A stretch of 12,478 nucleotides of DNA, from contig CAMWRC010000013.1 of the NCBI GenBank assembly GCA_947176565.1, forward strand, positions 1 through 12,478, read 5' to 3'. The stretch comes from an uncultured Ruminococcus sp. (GTDB lineage Bacteria > Bacillota > Clostridia > Oscillospirales > Ruminococcaceae). A model generated the notes under the pieces. The model had not been told where the DNA came from and made no database searches. It worked only from the letters and a program-made list of their open reading frames with translations. Below, in pieces: positions 1 through 7,119 of this stretch (the stretch's first letter is position 1; each line of letters starts with the position of its first letter). The position numbers and the translations under genes were made by a program.

Positions 1-24
1 GATTAATATAAAGGAGAGATTAGC

Positions 25-1884
25 ATGAGAAAAAATATATCAGAATTAACATCAGCTGTTCTTGCCGCAGTTATTTCAGCAGTTTCAATTACGTCTGCAA
101 TTCCTGTTTCGGCGGCTGATAATGTGATGAAATATGAATTTGAGGACGGTATCATCAGCGGAGGAGCTGTTTATTCCGGTGCTGATGATATTCCGGCGGA
201 TAAAATGCCGGAAAATGCCGATTTTTCAGGATTCTCCGGAAACGGATTCGCATATCTCGACCAGAAAGGTACTACCCTCAGCGTGGAAGTTGATGTTCCG
301 GAAGCCGGTCTGTATGAGATGAACATCAGTTACTGCGAACCAAGCGACCCGAACAAGAAAGTACAGTATCTCAATATCAACGGCGTGAATCAGGGAGAAC
401 TGAGTTTCCCGTATAATACATCTTTTGAAGAAATTTCCGGCGGCGTTGTCAATCTCAGAAAGGGTAAGAATACTATCGAACTCAAAGCATACTGGGGATA
501 TGCCTATTATGATTATCTTACACTGAAACCGGCAGACGAAAAGATTACAAATCTTTCACCGACAAAAAAGTTATCAAATCCGAATGCTTCTGATTCTGCA
601 AAACGACTGTACAGCTATCTCTGCGATATGTACGGGAATCATATTCTTGCCGGTCAGCAGGAATACTGCGGTTCGCACAATTATAATTCATGGAACGACC
701 CTGATACTTATATCAAAGACAATGAAGCGGAATTTGAATATATTCTTGACAAAACCGGAAAACAGCCGGCAATCCGCGGAATTGACCTGTTGGCTTATAA
801 TACAACGTCCGAATGGCGCGATGATGCTCCCGAAAGATGTATCGAATGGACTAATAAATACAAGGGAATCGCAACAGTGACTTGGCACTGGAATGTTCCA
901 TGCGAGGAGGGAAGCACCGATACTGCATTTTATGTTGAATCCGCAAGCGCAACATATACAACGTTCAGCGTTACAAATGCCCTGAAAGACGGTACATGGG
1001 AAAATAAAGTTCTGCTGTCAGATATTGAACTCATTGCTAAGGAACTCACAAAGCTGAAAGAAGCTGACGTTCCGATTTTGTGGAGACCGCTCCATGAAGC
1101 AGAGGGCGGCTGGTTCTGGTGGGGTGCTGAGGGTGCAGAACCATGCAAGAAACTATATCGTCTGCTTTATGATAAGCTTACAAATGAATACGGTCTCGAC
1201 AATCTGATTTGGGTCTGGACAGGCTATACATTCCCGACATCTCCAGAATGGTATCCCGGAGATGATATTGTTGACATTGTAGGATATGATAAATATAATG
1301 CTGTTGACGGACTTCCTAATCTGAGTTCGATTTCATCAACGTTCTACAGTCTGGTTCAAAGTACAGACGGTCAGAAAATGGTTGCCATGTCTGAAAACGA
1401 TTCCATTCCGTCCCTTGAAAATCTTGTCAATGATAAAGCGGCGTGGCTGTATTTCTGCCCGTGGTATATGAATTATCTCACCAGCGAGCAGAATAATCCG
1501 CTTGATAATCTGGTGGAGATATATCAGAGCGATTACTGCATTACTCTTGATGAACTTCCGGATTTGAAATCATATCCTATAAATCAGGACGGCGGAGAAT
1601 CTTCTGAGAATCCTACGAAAAATCCCACAGAAAAACCCACGGAATCCGACATTACGGCATGGGGAGATTCAAACTGTGACGGAGAGGTTACTGTTGCCGA
1701 TGCTACGCTTATTTTGCAGGTTTTAGGCAACGGCGATAAATATAGGCTTTCGGAGCAGGGAATGCTGAACAGTGATGTTGACGGCGAATCGGGACTTTCT
1801 CCCATTGATGCGCTTACTATTCAGCGTTATGAGGCAAAACAGATTGATAAACTTCCAGTCACGAATCAGACGACGGATTTTTAA
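25..1884 (+). CDS. Secreted cellulosomal beta-mannanase: CBM35 - GH26 - type I dockerin
   Basis: Predicted extracellular endo-beta-1,4-mannanase acting on plant mannan or glucomannan and docked to a cellulosome. Residues 1-30 form a signal peptide with a likely cut after PVSA. Residues about 35-168 look like a CBM35 carbohydrate-binding module (YEFEDG start, aromatic AYWGYAYYDYLTL end). Residues about 188-510 are a GH26 catalytic domain: the WRPLHEAEGGWFWWG block holds the proposed acid/base Glu358, and AMSEND holds the proposed nucleophile Glu457. A Pro/Thr/Ser linker (about 523-543) leads to a dockerin (about 547-612) with two calcium loops, D548-N550-D552-D559 and D584-D586-E588-D595. The second loop has Glu and Ser where Asn/Asp and Gly are more usual. 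The start has a strong Shine-Dalgarno (AAGGAGA, 11-17). No promoter fits in the 24 bases upstream. The last 26 bases overlap the convergent membrane protein gene. Residue roles are from family knowledge; mannan specificity is an inference from GH26. Confidence 0.93.
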   Translation: MRKNISELTSAVLAAVISAVSITSAIPVSAADNVMKYEFEDGIISGGAVYSGADDIPADKMPENADFSGFSGNGFAYLDQKGTTLSVEVDVPEAGLYEMNISYCEPSDPNKKVQYLNINGVNQGELSFPYNTSFEEISGGVVNLRKGKNTIELKAYWGYAYYDYLTLKPADEKITNLSPTKKLSNPNASDSAKRLYSYLCDMYGNHILAGQQEYCGSHNYNSWNDPDTYIKDNEAEFEYILDKTGKQPAIRGIDLLAYNTTSEWRDDAPERCIEWTNKYKGIATVTWHWNVPCEEGSTDTAFYVESASATYTTFSVTNALKDGTWENKVLLSDIELIAKELTKLKEADVPILWRPLHEAEGGWFWWGAEGAEPCKKLYRLLYDKLTNEYGLDNLIWVWTGYTFPTSPEWYPGDDIVDIVGYDKYNAVDGLPNLSSISSTFYSLVQSTDGQKMVAMSENDSIPSLENLVNDKAAWLYFCPWYMNYLTSEQNNPLDNLVEIYQSDYCITLDELPDLKSYPINQDGGESSENPTKNPTEKPTESDITAWGDSNCDGEVTVADATLILQVLGNGDKYRLSEQGMLNSDVDGESGLSPIDALTIQRYEAKQIDKLPVTNQTTDF

Positions 1885-3460
1885 CTGAACTTTCTGACAT
1901 GATTTCCGGAATATCCACCAGATTTTTAATTAATATTCCTGCACGGATTGACGGAATATCCATTTTTTCGTATGGATTGACATCACTGTATCTGTATATA
2001 TCATCTGCCGATACAGCTCCTTTTCTGTAAGCCGTGAGTATTCCGTCAGCGGAAAGGTCAAGGAGCAGGCTTGTATCAAGTTCCTCAAGATAGCCGGCGT
2101 TGTACATCTCAATATTATACGCTGCTATCAGGCTGTCCGGCGAACTGAAACAGAGCAGTCCGAACATAATCACGAATGCTCCGGTAAGCTTTCCGGCAAT
2201 GTTCATTTCCGGACGGAATGTCCGTACAATTACAAGCACGAATATCGCTGCGCACAGAAGCATGAACCATGTTGTATAGAATCTGAGCCTTGTAAGACCA
2301 AATTCAGAAATATACATAACCATCTTGCTTATATCAACGGCAATGAGAATTATGGTGAATACACTGATTATCGTGATATAGGTTTTCATTGTTCCGGATT
2401 TGGATTTTCCGCCCTTTTTGGCAAATACGCTCATTATTATTATTGCGAACAGATTGATTACAGTTACGGCACAGAGTTCAAAAAATCCCTTTCTTGCGTA
2501 TTCTGAATAGCTGTAGCCGTCCGGAAGTGATCCGGTAAATGCAGACAGAAAATAGCTTCCCTGAGATATGAAAAATATAACATAGAGAATCAGTATCGGC
2601 GTTACAGCAGTGTACAGAATGATATTATCAACAAATCTTGCTCCGTTCTGAACGGCTTCGCAGTTTTCATAATTAAGCCTGTTGCGGTCTTTCCGGAAGC
2701 TTCCATAAAACATACCGTACAGATAAAGTCCGCACGGAAGCGAAAGTATAAAATGCAGAAATACCGTGAATCCGTCCTCTGATAAGATTCCGTCAAATAT
2801 TCCGTTCAGGAAATTTTTGATATTATCATCTGCTGAGGAAAGCAGTCCGGCAACAACAATTGTCGGAATCCCCGCAAGAACAAGCCCAATTATGATAAGC
2901 TTAAGATTATGCGTGAATTTTGAATTTCTTACTGCTGATTTAGCAGCAAGTACCTGCATACCAAAATTGGAGAACGGATATTCAAAAATCACCTTACACA
3001 GCGCAAACGGCAGGAAACGTTCGGTTTCCTTTGATTCTTCGGCTGCGGAGTATACAAAATACGCGCCGTAAAAGAACAGAAATACAAAATCAAGGAATTT
3101 AATCAGCATATTATCAGTTATCGAGAAAACAATGCTGAAAAGATACAGAATAACTGCCATTATTGCGTTTATTTTCGTGAAGCGGCAGTTATTCTTTTTC
3201 AGGAAAACTATCGCGGAAGTTATAACTGCAATATAGAATCCAGTTGCAATAAATCCAGCCATTCGGAATACTACAAATTCCACAAATACAAAAGCAAGAA
3301 CTGCAAAAATAAATGCGAAAATTTTCTGAGTCAATGTGAATACCGGTCTGTTTTCTGATTCAATACTGGAAGTATCGGAATTTTCAATTATGCTGTTTTC
3401 GTCGGATTCGCTGAAATCAGCGGTATTATCCGGATTGATTATATTATCTGTATTATTCAT
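1859..3460 (-). CDS. Large polytopic membrane protein, DUF4153/DUF4173-like
   Basis: Integral membrane protein of unknown function, 533 residues. The ATG at 3458-3460 is chosen because AAAGGA (3467-3472) lies six bases upstream. An in-frame extension to 3544 would run through the upstream HTH gene. The first 40 or so residues are Ser/Asp/Glu/Asn-rich and probably disordered. About eleven hydrophobic helices follow, the first at about 42-65, then a soluble tail of about 80 residues. The segment YSEYARKGFFEL (about 318-329), just before a membrane helix, resembles the YAR-GFFEL block I associate with DUF4153/DUF4173 proteins; I cannot decide between the two families by eye. It is third in a probable operon with the DUF2975 and HTH genes, 13 bp after the HTH stop. 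No catalytic motif is recognisable. Its 3' end overlaps the mannanase gene tail-to-tail. Confidence 0.82.
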   Translation of the reverse strand: MNNTDNIINPDNTADFSESDENSIIENSDTSSIESENRPVFTLTQKIFAFIFAVLAFVFVEFVVFRMAGFIATGFYIAVITSAIVFLKKNNCRFTKINAIMAVILYLFSIVFSITDNMLIKFLDFVFLFFYGAYFVYSAAEESKETERFLPFALCKVIFEYPFSNFGMQVLAAKSAVRNSKFTHNLKLIIIGLVLAGIPTIVVAGLLSSADDNIKNFLNGIFDGILSEDGFTVFLHFILSLPCGLYLYGMFYGSFRKDRNRLNYENCEAVQNGARFVDNIILYTAVTPILILYVIFFISQGSYFLSAFTGSLPDGYSYSEYARKGFFELCAVTVINLFAIIIMSVFAKKGGKSKSGTMKTYITIISVFTIILIAVDISKMVMYISEFGLTRLRFYTTWFMLLCAAIFVLVIVRTFRPEMNIAGKLTGAFVIMFGLLCFSSPDSLIAAYNIEMYNAGYLEELDTSLLLDLSADGILTAYRKGAVSADDIYRYSDVNPYEKMDIPSIRAGILIKNLVDIPEIMSESSVKNPSSDS

Positions 3461-3473
3461 AGGGAATCCTTTC

Positions 3474-3686
3474 TTAATCATGTTCCTTTCTGAATTCAAG
3501 AATATCTCCCGGCTGGCAGTCAAGCACATCGCATATTTTTTCAAGCGTGGAAAATCTGACAGCTTTAGCCTTTCCGGTTTTCAAGATTGACAGATTAGCC
3601 GTAGTAATTCCGATTTTTTCGGCAAGTTCCTGAGATGATATTTTCCGGATTGCCATCATAACATCAAGATTTACAATAATAGGCAT
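3474..3686 (-). CDS. Small Cro/C1-type HTH transcriptional regulator (YozG-like)
   Basis: A 70-residue DNA-binding protein that is almost entirely one helix-turn-helix domain. The HTH pattern is clear at about residues 17-45: SSQELAEKIGITTANLSILK supplies the two HTH helices, followed by STLEKICDVLDCQPGDILEF, the usual end of this family. No ligand-binding or dimerisation domain is attached, as is usual for these short cytoplasmic repressors. The start has a textbook Shine-Dalgarno (AAGGAGG) seven bases upstream, overlapping the stop of the DUF2975 gene. It lies between two membrane protein genes and is probably translated from their shared mRNA. The family often accompanies DUF2975 proteins (B. 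subtilis yoaS/yozG is the arrangement I know), so autoregulation of this operon is a reasonable inference. No operator repeat was identified with confidence. Confidence 0.9.
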   Translation of the reverse strand: MPIIVNLDVMMAIRKISSQELAEKIGITTANLSILKTGKAKAVRFSTLEKICDVLDCQPGDILEFRKEHD

Positions 3687-3699
3687 AGTTTATTCCTCC

Positions 3700-4158
3700 T
3701 TATATTGTAAAATCATTTTCGGATTTTATCTCGACTGCTTTCTCAAATACATTTTTGAGAACACGCATGACAAGACCCAGCATAAACGCCATAAAAGCCG
3801 CCATAAGAAAAACAAACCTCCACAGACCTATAACAGTGAAAATGATTCCGGCGAACATACAAGACCATGAAATCCGCCGGAGACAGCGGGAGTTGCAGTC
3901 ATCGAAAACAATGCCCTTGTTGATGTTTTCGAGAAGCCGGTGAAGATTCCAGAGTGCGGCAAAGGCGAATATTTCGGCGATATACAGCCCGATACAGACA
4001 GGCATAAATATATTGTTCCCGAAAAATCCTGAGCCTGCTGATACCTGTTCATACCAGCGTGAAAGCGCAGGCACAAAGAATGTGAGTATCAGGAATACGC
4101 CGGCAGTACATACCGTGAGGATTCTTGAAAGAAACAGGGATTTGGTTTTAGTCCACAT
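3700..4158 (-). CDS. DUF2975 family four-helix membrane protein
   Basis: A 152-residue integral membrane protein with four hydrophobic helices (roughly residues 9-32, 48-70, 94-114 and 116-136). Between helices 2 and 3 is a conserved-looking polar stretch (LHRLLENINKGIVFDDCNSRCLRRIS) of the kind typical of DUF2975: a short region with NI-KG-VF followed by N---LR-I. Biochemical function is unknown. The start has GGAG about ten bases upstream and follows a perfect promoter by about 30 bases, so this is the first gene of the DUF2975-HTH-DUF4153/4173 unit. The stop codon is 13 bp from the HTH start. Membrane location and family are well supported by the pattern; sensing or modulating the partner HTH protein is only an inference from the recurrent gene pairing. 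Confidence 0.85.
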   Translation of the reverse strand: MWTKTKSLFLSRILTVCTAGVFLILTFFVPALSRWYEQVSAGSGFFGNNIFMPVCIGLYIAEIFAFAALWNLHRLLENINKGIVFDDCNSRCLRRISWSCMFAGIIFTVIGLWRFVFLMAAFMAFMLGLVMRVLKNVFEKAVEIKSENDFTI

Positions 4159-4188
4159 AAAAAACGCGCTCCTTTATGTTGTGATTCC

Positions 4189-4217
4189 ATTATAACATAC
4201 AAAATATTATTTGTCAA
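4189..4217 (-). promoter_or_regulatory. Consensus sigma-A promoter of the DUF2975-HTH-membrane protein unit
   Basis: Reading the minus strand: TTGACA (4212-4217), a spacer of exactly 17 bases, then TATAAT (4189-4194), preceded by TGT, which also makes an extended -10. The start of transcription should lie near 4182, giving a leader of about 24 bases before the ATG at 4158. Both hexamers match consensus at every position. No clear operator palindrome overlaps it. Confidence 0.9.
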
Positions 4218-4258
4218 TACTTAATTATCGAAAAACAATAATTTTTTTCTGTTTCACA

Positions 4259-4286
4259 AAATACCGCACGATATTGTGCGGTATTT
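4259..4286 (-). terminator. Perfect 11-bp hairpin, probable terminator of the aroC-DAHP synthase unit
   Basis: AAATACCGCAC (4259-4269) and its exact complement GTGCGGTATTT (4276-4286) enclose a six-base loop. On the minus strand the right arm ends in TATTTT, a short U-tract, then GTG. It sits between the end of the four-helix membrane protein gene and the promoter of the DUF2975 unit, where a terminator is expected. The U-tract is weak, so termination efficiency is uncertain. A regulatory palindrome is the alternative. Confidence 0.6.
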
Positions 4287-4296
4287 GTCATAAATA

Positions 4297-4417
4297 TTAA
4301 ATATCGTCCATACAGCTGTTTTTTACGCTGTTTGAAGATGCCGCGGAACTGTTAAAAGATTCCATATCAGTACCATATATTTTTTTATTCTGCTCATTGG
4401 TGCTGCTGAACTTTTTT
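4297..4417 (-). other. Alternative-frame C-terminal tail for the four-helix membrane protein
   Basis: Immediately downstream of a six-A run (minus strand, 4412-4417), the frame reached by adding one A stays open for 38 codons and stops at 4297-4299, ten bases before the terminator hairpin. Its product is hydrophilic (FSSTNEQNKKIYGTDMESF, then a Ser/Asn-rich stretch ending MDDI). The annotated frame instead gives a short tail with WNLLTVPRHLQTA. A second run, A7 at 4380-4386, lies in the annotated frame as A AAA AAA and would reach the same tail by a -1 slip. This may be an indel, a sequencing error or slippage; the sequence alone cannot tell. Confidence 0.4.
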
Positions 4418-4904
4418 CAACGCTTGCTATACGCTGTGCGATAAGTTCCTTTTCACGATAACGGTCTATATAACAACGCCGCTGTACGGTTAAATCTTTA
4501 TATTTCTGGTTGCAGTATATGGTAAGAAGCATTAAAAGAATAGTAGGAATAAACATAAGCGAATTTATTTCAAAGTCCGTCCACCCTAAACGATATATTA
4601 ATGTTTCGATGAAGGTATCATTGTCATCGCCGAATGCTATACTGTACATCATACAAAATCCGGTTACGATACACCACTTGTTGCTTTTAAGGCAATAGCT
4701 GAAATATCCGCTTAAAAATACGAGTACAACTGTGATTATATCAATTAATGCAAAGATGTTCATAGAGACAAAAAGCTGAATAATACACGGTATTATGTAG
4801 ACAGAACATATTACCGAATATCCCTTGAAAATCTTATCATACAAATCATTGTTTTTCTCGATTTTGGAATTTATCTCGTCAACTGTTTCATAATATTTAC
4901 TCAT
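4323..4904 (-). CDS. Hypothetical four-helix membrane protein after DAHP synthase
   Basis: A protein of 193 residues that I do not recognise. A polar, helix-prone start (residues 1-27, rich in Lys, Asn and Glu) is followed by four hydrophobic segments at about 29-49, 52-72, 77-92 and 113-131. A basic, probably cytoplasmic region follows (about 132-164, QKYKDLTVQRRCYIDRYREKELIAQR), which could form an amphipathic helix. The ATG is only 3 bp after the DAHP synthase stop and has no good Shine-Dalgarno, so translation is probably coupled to the upstream gene. The C-terminus after residue 164 is suspect because of a possible one-base slip (see the alternative tail feature). The overall plan, two helix pairs between charged ends, resembles many small bacterial membrane proteins and does not identify a transporter. 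A link to aromatic biosynthesis rests only on position. Confidence 0.7.
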   Translation of the reverse strand: MSKYYETVDEINSKIEKNNDLYDKIFKGYSVICSVYIIPCIIQLFVSMNIFALIDIITVVLVFLSGYFSYCLKSNKWCIVTGFCMMYSIAFGDDNDTFIETLIYRLGWTDFEINSLMFIPTILLMLLTIYCNQKYKDLTVQRRCYIDRYREKELIAQRIASVEKSSAAPMSRIKKYMVLIWNLLTVPRHLQTA

Positions 4905-4907
4905 AAA

Positions 4908-5936
4908 TTACAGAAGCTCTGCAATATCAAGTACAAGTCTTTCTGATTTTTCCCAGCCGAGACACGGGTCTGTGATTGACTTTCCGTAGACGCATTCGCC
5001 GATTTTCTGATTTCCGTCCTCAATATAGCTTTCTATCATAAGTCCCTTGACAAGTTTATTTATATCTTCGCTGTGGCGCATACTGTGAAGTATTTCCTTT
5101 GCAATGCGTATCTGTTCGAGATACTGCTTGCCGGAATTTGAATGATTCGTATCAACGATAAGAGCAGGATTTTTCAGATTCTTTTCAGCATAAATTTCCG
5201 AAAGACGATACAAATCCTCATAGTGATAATTCGGGAATGACTGCCCTCTGTCATTGACATATCCGCGGAGAATTGCGTGGGCATATGGATTGCCGTCACT
5301 TTTGGCTTCGCTTGCACGGTAAATAAAAGCATGAGCGTGCTGTGCCGCTGTGATAGCGTTCATCATTACTGAAATATCGCCGCTTGTTGGATTTTTCATT
5401 CCTACCGGAATCAAAACTCCGCTTGATACAAGTCTGTGCTGCTGATTCTCAACTGACCTTGCGCCTACTGCAACATATGCAAGAATATCATCAAGATAAC
5501 TATAATTTTCGGGATAAAGCATTTCATCGGCGGCAGTGAATCCGGTTTCCGCGAGTGCCTTTATATGGAGATTACGCACGGCAGCGATTCCGCTGGAAAG
5601 GTCGGGCATACCGGTTGGATTAGGCTGGTGGAGCATTCCCTTATAGCCGTCTCCGGTAGTACGGGGCTTTCCGGTGTATATTCTCGGAATTATGAGAATT
5701 TTATCCTTGACCTTTTCCTGCAATTCCCTGAGACGTGTGATATAATCAAGAACCGGTTCTTCCGTATCAGCCGAACACGGTCCGATTATCAATATAAATC
5801 TGCTGTCATCTCCGCGGAATACAGCTTTTATTTCCTCATCGCGCTTTGCCTTTATTTCAGCAAGTTCCGGCGAAACCGGATATTTTTCTTTTATTTCGGA
5901 GGGACGCGGAAGTTCCCTTACGAGATTCATCGGCAT
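4908..5936 (-). CDS. 3-deoxy-7-phosphoheptulonate (DAHP) synthase, class I (AroF/G/H type)
   Basis: Cytoplasmic enzyme condensing phosphoenolpyruvate and erythrose 4-phosphate to DAHP, the first committed step of the shikimate pathway. The 342-residue length fits the AroG-type class I family (about 350). Seen in the sequence: IIGPCSAD with the metal-ligand Cys54, KPRTTGDGYKG (90-100) and GARSVENQQHR (158-168) for substrate binding, and the other expected metal ligands His265 (DTNHSN), Glu302 (MIESY) and Asp323 (ITDPCLGW). The ATG at 5934-5936 is chosen because AAAGGA (5946-5951) lies nine bases upstream; the in-frame TTG at 5945 abuts that site and cannot use it. A further ATG lies two codons on. 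It follows aroC by 37 bp. Which amino acid inhibits the enzyme cannot be read from the sequence, so no aroF, aroG or aroH symbol is given. Confidence 0.96.
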   Translation of the reverse strand: MPMNLVRELPRPSEIKEKYPVSPELAEIKAKRDEEIKAVFRGDDSRFILIIGPCSADTEEPVLDYITRLRELQEKVKDKILIIPRIYTGKPRTTGDGYKGMLHQPNPTGMPDLSSGIAAVRNLHIKALAETGFTAADEMLYPENYSYLDDILAYVAVGARSVENQQHRLVSSGVLIPVGMKNPTSGDISVMMNAITAAQHAHAFIYRASEAKSDGNPYAHAILRGYVNDRGQSFPNYHYEDLYRLSEIYAEKNLKNPALIVDTNHSNSGKQYLEQIRIAKEILHSMRHSEDINKLVKGLMIESYIEDGNQKIGECVYGKSITDPCLGWEKSERLVLDIAELL

Positions 5937-5973
5937 ATTTTTCAATCCTTTCTAAGAACATTATTTAATAAGA

Positions 5974-7041
5974 TTATTTTGCTGAAAGAAAATCATACAT
6001 CACCAGTGCCGTGATGCTGTCAACAACAACACGCGCGCGGTGAACTATTGCAGGATCATGTCTGCCCTGTATTTTCAGTGTGGTATTGCTTCCGTCTCTC
6101 ATATCTACGGTGTTCTGCTCTTTGTATATTGACGGCGTGGGTTTCACAGCACAGCGGAATATTACTGGCATTCCGTCGGTTATTCCGCCGAGGATTCCTC
6201 CGCAGTTATTTGTTTCTGTTACGATTCTGCCTTCGGAATTTCTGAACGGGTCATTTGCCTGACTTCCACGCATATCTGCATATCCGAATCCTGCTCCGAA
6301 CTCAACGCCCTTTACCGCCGGAATACTGAAAAGAGCATGGGAAAGCATTCCCTCAACCGTATCGAACCACGGTTCACCATAACCGGCAGGCATACCATAT
6401 ACAGCAGTTTCAAGGATTCCGCCTACGGAATCGCCGTCAGTCTTTGCCGCCATGATTGAGGATTTCATTTCTGCTTCTTTTGAACTGTCGAGAACTGCAA
6501 ATTCCAGTCCGTCAAGATAATCAACATCAGCCTGAACATCGCCGAAATTTCTGTCTCTGACTCCTCCGCATGAAAGTATATGAGTTCCGACGGTTATTCC
6601 ATGTTCTTTCAGTGCGGAAATTGCCACAGCTCCGGCAGCGACGAGTCCTGCGGTAATCCGTCCTGAGAAATGTCCGCCGCCTCTGAAATCCTGAAATCCG
6701 CCGTATTTCATTTCAGCGGTGAAATCAGCATGACCGGGGCGTGCTTTGTATGCAAGTTCTCCGTAATCATGGCTTCGGGTATCCTGATTTTCTATGATAA
6801 AAGTAATCGGCGTACCTGTAGTGAATCCGTTCACGACTCCGCTGACGATTTTTACTTCATCAGCTTCTTTTCTTGCGGTTGATATAGCTCCGACGGATTT
6901 CCGGAGCGACATCTGACGTGCGATAAATTCAGTATCAACGGAGATTCCGGCAGGCATACCGTCAAGAACCGCACCTATAGCAGTTCCGTGGCTTTCTCCG
7001 AAAAGAGTAACAGCGATATTATTTCCGAAAGTATTTTTCAA
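5974..7041 (-). CDS. aroC: Chorismate synthase
   Basis: Converts 5-enolpyruvylshikimate 3-phosphate to chorismate using reduced FMN; the last shikimate step, feeding the trp genes next door. The 355 residues are full length. Family signatures are present: LFGESHGTAIGAVLDGMPAG near the N-terminus (about residues 13-32), RPGHADFTAEMKYG and RGGGHFSGRITAGLVAAGA in the middle, NNCGGILGGITDGMPV, and GRHDPAIVHRARVVV near the end. The start is TTG at 7039-7041: GAGGTG (7049-7054) lies seven bases upstream, the N-terminus MKNTFGNNIAVTLFGESHG is the normal length for the family, and no in-frame ATG occurs until about residue 29, after the first signature. It is the first gene of a unit driven by the promoter at 7071-7099, with a leader of about 22 bases. 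DAHP synthase follows by 37 bp. Confidence 0.97.
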   Translation of the reverse strand: MKNTFGNNIAVTLFGESHGTAIGAVLDGMPAGISVDTEFIARQMSLRKSVGAISTARKEADEVKIVSGVVNGFTTGTPITFIIENQDTRSHDYGELAYKARPGHADFTAEMKYGGFQDFRGGGHFSGRITAGLVAAGAVAISALKEHGITVGTHILSCGGVRDRNFGDVQADVDYLDGLEFAVLDSSKEAEMKSSIMAAKTDGDSVGGILETAVYGMPAGYGEPWFDTVEGMLSHALFSIPAVKGVEFGAGFGYADMRGSQANDPFRNSEGRIVTETNNCGGILGGITDGMPVIFRCAVKPTPSIYKEQNTVDMRDGSNTTLKIQGRHDPAIVHRARVVVDSITALVMYDFLSAK

Positions 7042-7048
7042 TATTTTT

Positions 7049-7054
7049 CACCTC
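7049..7054 (-). promoter_or_regulatory. Ribosome binding site that decides the aroC TTG start
   Basis: GAGGTG on the minus strand, seven bases before the TTG at 7041. A GTG inside this motif is out of frame with aroC, so TTG is the only sensible start. A leading peptide of other length would need an ATT start. Confidence 0.75.
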
Positions 7055-7070
7055 TATTATTATATCAGAA

Positions 7071-7099
7071 ATTATAACATATTATTTTTATAATGTCAA
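7071..7099 (-). promoter_or_regulatory. Consensus sigma-A promoter of the aroC-DAHP synthase unit
   Basis: On the minus strand: TTGACA (7094-7099), a 17-base spacer, and TATAAT (7071-7076) preceded by ATGT, giving an extended -10. Transcription should start near 7064. It lies in the 78-bp gap after the cupin gene, which shows no terminator hairpin, so upstream trp transcripts could also enter this unit. Confidence 0.9.
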
Positions 7100-7119
7100 C
7101 TGCAAAAACAAATTGAATT

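Noticed and set aside
3461..3544. N-terminal extension of the DUF4153/4173 protein
   Set aside because: It would overlap most of the last third of the HTH gene out of frame, while the ATG at 3460 has a well-placed AAAGGA.
5565..6014. 149-codon open frame on the + strand across the DAHP synthase start and the aroC end
   Set aside because: Spans the ends of two verified genes on the other strand; composition and lack of motifs indicate a shadow.
7042..7119. Search for a trp operon terminator, T-box or riboswitch in this gap
   Set aside because: No hairpin with a U-tract and no T-box-like sequence is visible; the space is largely taken by the promoter and leader of aroC. Any trp leader would lie beyond the right edge.
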